Assembly (NCBI GenBank): GCA_003216435.1
Contig: QCIW01000014.1
Span: forward strand, 1 to 37,356
Direction: 5' to 3'
Source: Prochlorococcus sp. AG-402-N21
GTDB lineage: Bacteria > Cyanobacteriota > Cyanobacteriia > PCC-6307 > Cyanobiaceae
Length of the DNA stretch: 37,356 nucleotides
Below the pieces are notes generated by a model. The model searched no databases. It saw nothing but the letters and a program-made list of their open reading frames with translations, and was not told the origin of the DNA. The position numbers and the translations under genes are program-made. Positions 33,466 through 37,356 of this stretch are shown piece after piece; within the stretch, counting starts at the first letter, position 1; every line of letters starts with the position of its first letter.

Positions 33466-34881
33466 TTATGCCGCAAGGTTTCTAAATCTAGTAAATTGAG
33501 GTTCAAAGAGTAACTTCACTGTTCCTATTGGTCCATTTCTATGTTTCGTGAGGATTACTTCTGTAATCCCTCTATCAGTTGTTTCTGGATTGTAGTATTC
33601 ATCTCGATAAATCATTAATACTAGATCGGCATCTTGTTCTATTGAACCTGATTCACGAAGATCACTTAGCATTGGCCTTTTATTAGTACGAGATTCAACT
33701 CCACGACTTAATTGAGATAGGGCTATTACCGGTACTTTTAGCTCTCTTGCCATTGCTTTTAACCCTCTGGTAATTCTTGAAAGTTCTTGTACACGATTAT
33801 CGGGTGTAGATCCTTCCATAAGTTGTAAGTAGTCAATTACTATTAAACCTAGTTCTTTTCCTTGCTCGGCAATTAATCGTCGGCATAGTGATCTCATTTC
33901 AAGAACACTTGAATTTGGTTTATCGTCTATATACATTGGCAATTGACCAAGTGTATTAATCCCTTGTCCTAGAAGAGGCCATTCTTCTTGCTGTAGTCGA
34001 CCTGTTCTTAACCTTCCGCTTTCAATCCCTACTTCCATAGATAGCAACCTATAAGTAAGTTGTTCTTTGCTCATTTCAAGACTGAAAATACAAACAGGCA
34101 AATCATGCAATTGTGCAACGTTTTTAGCAAGATTAAGTACGATAGATGTTTTGCCCATTGCGGGTCTTCCGGCAACAATAATGAGATCACTTCTTTGTAG
34201 TCCCTGAGTCATTGCATCTAGATCATAAAAATTTACTGGTATGCCTGCGACTGATGTTCCAATAGAACGACTCTCAATTTCATTAAAGGTACTTGTAAGA
34301 ATTTCAGCAGTAGGAGTTAGACCTTTGGATGGCTTTTCTTGACTTATTGCGAATATCTTTTGTTCGGCTAGATCTATTGCTTCTTCCATTGGAATATTTT
34401 GGTCAAAACCTAATTTGATCACTTCATTTCCAGAACTGATTAGTTGTCTACGCAGAAATTTATCAGATATTAATTGTGCTACTTGTTCTATTGATGCAGT
34501 TGAAGTAACTCGTTCTACTAGTTCTACAAGGCGATTGTTTCCCCCTATTTTTTCAAGTGACCCAGTATCTGCCAACCAGGCACTCATAGCTGTTAAATCT
34601 GTAGGCTTACCTTGGCTATGAAGCATTAAAGCTGTCCTATAGATTTCTCTATGTGCTTTAAGGTAAAAGGCTTCAGGTTGAATAATATCTGCGATACGAG
34701 AGATCGAATCAGGATCTAGAAGAATCCCACCAAGCACAGCTTCTTCTGCTTCTAAATTTTGAGGAGGGATTTTATCCGTTTCTATCTCAAATGCTGGTTC
34801 ATTGAAATTTCTAGGATGATTCAAGGATTTTCTTTTCCCATCGAAATCATTTTCGTTATTTGATAAGGGTACGCTAATCAT
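33466..34881 (-). CDS. dnaB: Replicative DNA helicase
   Basis: Hexameric 5'-3' helicase at the replication fork. 471 residues. N-terminal domain from about 36 ([20 protein letters not shown]), linker, RecA-like domain with Walker [10 protein letters not shown] (238-246), Walker B in [10 protein letters not shown], and LSQLSRGVE with the glutamine switch; [18 protein letters not shown] near the end. No intein interrupts it, although dnaB is an intein host in some cyanobacteria. It follows rplI by 61 bases in the same direction, an ancient pairing. Confidence 0.97.
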   Translation of the reverse strand: MISVPLSNNENDFDGKRKSLNHPRNFNEPAFEIETDKIPPQNLEAEEAVLGGILLDPDSISRIADIIQPEAFYLKAHREIYRTALMLHSQGKPTDLTAMSAWLADTGSLEKIGGNNRLVELVERVTSTASIEQVAQLISDKFLRRQLISSGNEVIKLGFDQNIPMEEAIDLAEQKIFAISQEKPSKGLTPTAEILTSTFNEIESRSIGTSVAGIPVNFYDLDAMTQGLQRSDLIIVAGRPAMGKTSIVLNLAKNVAQLHDLPVCIFSLEMSKEQLTYRLLSMEVGIESGRLRTGRLQQEEWPLLGQGINTLGQLPMYIDDKPNSSVLEMRSLCRRLIAEQGKELGLIVIDYLQLMEGSTPDNRVQELSRITRGLKAMARELKVPVIALSQLSRGVESRTNKRPMLSDLRESGSIEQDADLVLMIYRDEYYNPETTDRGITEVILTKHRNGPIGTVKLLFEPQFTRFRNLAA

Positions 34882-34942
34882 TTAAGAATTATGCAATTTA
34901 GTAGGCACTTACTTTGATCATTACTAAGAAACTTGCAAGTAA

Positions 34943-35401
34943 TTAGTAACTAACCACTTCAAGATTGATTTCAGCTGTTACTTCACTATGTAGCTTGACT
35001 TGAACTTTATATTTCCCTAGACCGTTAATTTCGGGTACAGAGATGTGTCGTCGATCAATTTCTTTTTTAGTTGCTTCTTGTATTACTTCTGCAATATCAC
35101 CATTGGTGACGGTTCCAAAAAGAACATCGTCTTCACCAACTTGTTTTTTAACTGTGAATCGACCAATTGTTACTAATGCAGTTTGGAAATCTATCGCTTC
35201 CTGTTTTAAAGCAGCTTCTTGCTTCGCTTGCTTGGCTCTCCGATGTTCAACTTGTTTAAGTACTGCTGGAGTAACAGCAAGGGCTTTCCCATAGGGAAGA
35301 AGGAAGTTTCTTGCAAATCCAGGGGCAACTTCAACGACATCTCCATCTTTCCCTAAGCTAAGAATGTCTTCATTGAGAACAACTTGTACGCGTTTTGCCA
35401 T
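34943..35401 (-). CDS. rplI: 50S ribosomal protein L9
   Basis: 152 residues, usual length. N-terminal rRNA-binding domain with [20 protein letters not shown] (17-36) PYGKA, a central helix rich in charged residues ([19 protein letters not shown]) and the C-terminal domain ([19 protein letters not shown]). It lies between the desaturase gene (53-base gap) and dnaB. No autoregulatory leader is obvious upstream. Confidence 0.97.
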   Translation of the reverse strand: MAKRVQVVLNEDILSLGKDGDVVEVAPGFARNFLLPYGKALAVTPAVLKQVEHRRAKQAKQEAALKQEAIDFQTALVTIGRFTVKKQVGEDDVLFGTVTNGDIAEVIQEATKKEIDRRHISVPEINGLGKYKVQVKLHSEVTAEINLEVVSY

Positions 35402-35453
35402 GATTTCAGGTGAAAGGTGTTTTACCTTGGGTCTTTATATATTATCTATAACC

Positions 35454-36386
35454 TTACGATGAAATAGGTAATCTAATTTTTCTAGCAAATCCCAAAGCAT
35501 TTAATAATCGAATGTGTTGCCAAGTTAGATCAATTTGATATTTTTTCAGTCCATGCCTCGCTGAGTTGGGAAATGCATGGTGATTGTTATGCCATCCTTC
35601 ACCAAAAGTAAGTGCTGCAACCCAAGGATTGTTTTTAGAATTATCTCCACTGTCGTATTCCACTTGTCCCCAACAATGAGTTGCAGAATTAACTAGCCAA
35701 GTGATGTGATAAACGAATACCAATCTTAAAGGGATTCCCCATAAAACCATCGACCATCCACCAACTCCAGTTACATCTCCAATGAGGAAAAGTAATGCCC
35801 CTAGAGGTACTTGTAAGATAAGAAAATACTTATTGAGCCATCGATAATAAGGATCTTTTATCAAATCTCCCGCAAGCCTTGGCACAGCATCCATTGCAGG
35901 GACATGTTCAAACATCCACCCCATATGACTCCACCAAAAACCTTTATTGCTGTCGTGGTGGTCAGGAGAGGTATCAGAAAAAGTATGATGATGTCTATGT
36001 AAACCGACCCAGTCAATAGGGCCATGTTGGCAGCTTAAAGCTCCGCAAGTAGCAAAGAATCTTTCTAAAGGTTTAGGAAGTAAAAAAGATCTATGTGATA
36101 GAAGACGGTGATATCCGAGTGTTACACCAAGGCAAGCGGTAATCCAATAGAGTACTAAAAAAGCTGTTAATGCTTGCCAACTCCAGAATCTTGGAAGGAG
36201 AGCAAATATTGTAAGAGCATGAATTGTTAACATAAATATAACTGTGCCCCATCTCCGATGGAGTCTTTCTGGCTTGAGAGCTGTTGCCTTCAGTGGTCTT
36301 TGTAGCTTTTCTGAAGCGGCACTTGCTTTATCTGCAGCCACTGGTTTTTTTAGTGGTGCAGTCGCTTCGATCACATCGACAATCAT
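35454..36386 (-). CDS. desC: Delta-9 acyl-lipid fatty acid desaturase
   Basis: Introduces the first double bond in membrane acyl chains with ferredoxin as donor. 310 residues. Three histidine boxes: HRLLSH (93-98), HRHHH (130-134) and HNNHH (near 265). Four hydrophobic segments surround them, as in the acyl-CoA/acyl-lipid delta-9 family. The first 45 residues are hydrophilic and Ala/Lys-rich and may be an extension. The symbol is given by family. Divergent from the gene at 36455; a 15-base palindrome (36406-36420) lies between the two starts. Confidence 0.92.
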   Translation of the reverse strand: MIVDVIEATAPLKKPVAADKASAASEKLQRPLKATALKPERLHRRWGTVIFMLTIHALTIFALLPRFWSWQALTAFLVLYWITACLGVTLGYHRLLSHRSFLLPKPLERFFATCGALSCQHGPIDWVGLHRHHHTFSDTSPDHHDSNKGFWWSHMGWMFEHVPAMDAVPRLAGDLIKDPYYRWLNKYFLILQVPLGALLFLIGDVTGVGGWSMVLWGIPLRLVFVYHITWLVNSATHCWGQVEYDSGDNSKNNPWVAALTFGEGWHNNHHAFPNSARHGLKKYQIDLTWQHIRLLNALGFARKIRLPISS

Positions 36387-36405
36387 CAGTGATCCGTATA
36401 TGTAA

Positions 36406-36420
36406 CAGGTATACTACCTG
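36406..36420. repeat. 15-base inverted repeat, candidate operator
   Basis: CAGGTA, three bases, TACCTG. It stands 20 bases from the desaturase ATG and 35 from the TTG of the divergent gene, where a regulator could affect both. No known binding consensus is claimed. Confidence 0.4.
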
Positions 36421-36454
36421 ATAAGGATCAATATTATTTTTTGGAAGCGATCTT

Positions 36455-37195
36455 TTGACTGATCTTGTCATTAAAGGGTTTCGCGATCGATTGGCGAATG
36501 GAAGGCGAGCTATGGCTCACTTAATTCATGTATGGCATGAAAGGAATGGTTGGTCTCATAAGGTTTTACCTGCACTTGTTGAGTCATTAGATATTGGGCG
36601 GGTTCATAATTCTCAGATTTCAAATTTAAGGAATGGGAAATTGGCTTCTCCTAGTCCTGAAGTGTTTTTAGCTTTGGCTCAGGCCAATATGGTTCTTGAT
36701 AAGGGGATTGAATTTATTCAAGATCGTCTAGAAACTGCTCACCCTGAATTATTAAAAGTACTTATCGATTCTTCAGTTTCCATTCAAGGAGATAATGGAA
36801 AACCTTTGGGTGCAGGTGATTTATTTGAGATTTTTGTAGGCTTAGTTCCTTTGCCTTCATCTTTGGATTGGTTTATAGAAGATGATGAGGCTGTAATTCT
36901 TAGTGCTGCATTATCTGAGTATTTATCTAATGGGAAATCTTGGAGGCAATGTCGTGATCAAGTTATGAAAGCCTATCCTGTTGTAAAAGCGACTAGGCGA
37001 GAAAGATTTGCTGAAGTTATGGCTGGATTAAGAGATTACACAGCGGAAGAGTTAGATGGAGAGTTGTGTGATTTATATGCTACTAATTGCGAGCTTAAGG
37101 GATCTTTCTTAAAAGGGACAGATGATTTTGTAGAGGAGTTAAGAAAAAAAGCTTTAGAAATAAATCAAACTTCTTTTGTAATTAAAAAATCTTGA
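36455..37195 (+). CDS. Hypothetical protein with a helix-turn-helix-like N-terminal segment
   Basis: 246 residues, cytoplasmic. The N-terminal third reads VHNSQISNLRNGKLASPSPE followed by FLALAQAN, an arrangement like the recognition helix and following helices of XRE-type DNA-binding domains; this is an inference from pattern only. The C-terminal two thirds (LFEIFVGLVPLPSSLDWF, SLSEYLSNG-like helix, CDLYATNCELKGSFLKG) are unlike anything I recognise. The start TTG at 36455 follows GGAAGCGATCTT; an internal ATG at 36512 is an alternative. The stop overlaps the next gene's TTG start in TTGA (37192-37195). Confidence 0.65.
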   Translation: MTDLVIKGFRDRLANGRRAMAHLIHVWHERNGWSHKVLPALVESLDIGRVHNSQISNLRNGKLASPSPEVFLALAQANMVLDKGIEFIQDRLETAHPELLKVLIDSSVSIQGDNGKPLGAGDLFEIFVGLVPLPSSLDWFIEDDEAVILSAALSEYLSNGKSWRQCRDQVMKAYPVVKATRRERFAEVMAGLRDYTAEELDGELCDLYATNCELKGSFLKGTDDFVEELRKKALEINQTSFVIKKS

Positions 37196-37356
37196 ATTCT
37201 TCAAATATAAATTCAATTAATAATCAATTAGTTCATGAATGGGCTAGAGATTTTGTTTTTTCAATTTCACAAAATTTGAATCCCTTAGTTCAAAGTAGAT
37301 CCGCAAGTGTATTCCCTAAGCTTGAAAAGATTTTAAAGGCTTTTTCCGATGAACGT
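37192..37356 (+). CDS. 5' end of a gene resembling the aluminium-resistance / methionine gamma-lyase-like family
   Basis: A TTG at 37192 overlaps the preceding stop and opens a frame that runs to the edge (55 codons). The peptide has NQLVHEWARDFVFSISQNLN and ends RSASVFPKLEKILKAFSDER. In PLP enzymes of the Met_gamma_lyase/aluminium-resistance family (B. subtilis YnbB-like) the N-terminus has a helix ending in a 'KVL.AF...R' motif before the conserved HF..(S/T)GYG segment; the segment seen fits that, but the diagnostic region is outside the window. Treat as a tentative assignment. Confidence 0.45.
   Translation, partial: MNSSNINSINNQLVHEWARDFVFSISQNLNPLVQSRSASVFPKLEKILKAFSDER

Noticed and set aside
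33466-34881. Intein in dnaB
   Set aside because: The protein is a continuous 471 residues with intact Walker motifs and no Hedgehog/intein blocks.

Overview
The window is a stretch of chromosome from a marine picocyanobacterium, most likely Prochlorococcus of a low-light type. This is inferred from the AT-rich, densely packed layout with many 1 to 30 base gene overlaps, the cyanobacterial gene set (phytol-kinase-like protein, group 2 sigma factor, cyanobacterial-type chorismate lyase, acyl-lipid delta-9 desaturase, DUF2227 protein) and several short hypotheticals of a picocyanobacterial kind. I see no transposase, integrase, phage gene, CRISPR array or rRNA. The content is core housekeeping, not an accessory island.

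Layout, left to right. 1-1333 (-) is the 5' half of acnB, divergent from a class I DAHP synthase (1491-2561, +). A minus-strand block follows: group 2 sigma factor with a phytol-kinase-like gene behind it, polyphosphate kinase, and an MFS transporter. 7.9-10.3 kb holds a GNAT protein, a TrpD2-like protein and cobA; the last two are divergent and share their start codons in one CATG. 10.2-15.5 kb (-) is a tight run read pyrG, queE, queC, pabB, pabC: CTP synthesis, two steps of 7-deazaguanine (preQ0/queuosine) synthesis and the p-aminobenzoate branch of folate. Then come aspS, gcvT, a small Cys-rich protein (+), and a DUF2227-mazG-speE-speB run (-), with speE and speB forming a polyamine pair.

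22.2-26.8 kb holds a tRNA-Val(UAC) with an unusual T stem, two cyanobacterial hypotheticals, valS and a TVP38/DedA-like membrane protein. 26.8-29.5 kb (-) is a short unlisted 59-residue gene, ligA and a membrane-anchored hypothetical. 29.6-30.8 kb (+) has a SprT-like metalloprotease, a possible 31-residue membrane peptide and a hypothetical. 30.8-36.4 kb (-) is the run delta-9 desaturase, rplI, dnaB, mnmG, chorismate lyase. The right end (+) has a hypothetical with a helix-turn-helix-like segment and the start of a gene that resembles the aluminium-resistance/methionine gamma-lyase-like family.

A recurring theme is chorismate: DAHP synthase feeds the pathway, PabB/PabC draw on it for folate and chorismate lyase for plastoquinone, while the TrpD2-like protein looks like a relative of tryptophan synthesis but lacks the usual PRPP motif. 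No gap without a gene exceeds 300 bases; the longest is 22295-22553. I do not see a clear novel multi-gene system. The most useful observations concern gene starts, small genes missed by length cut-offs, the tRNA mismatch and a palindrome between divergent genes.
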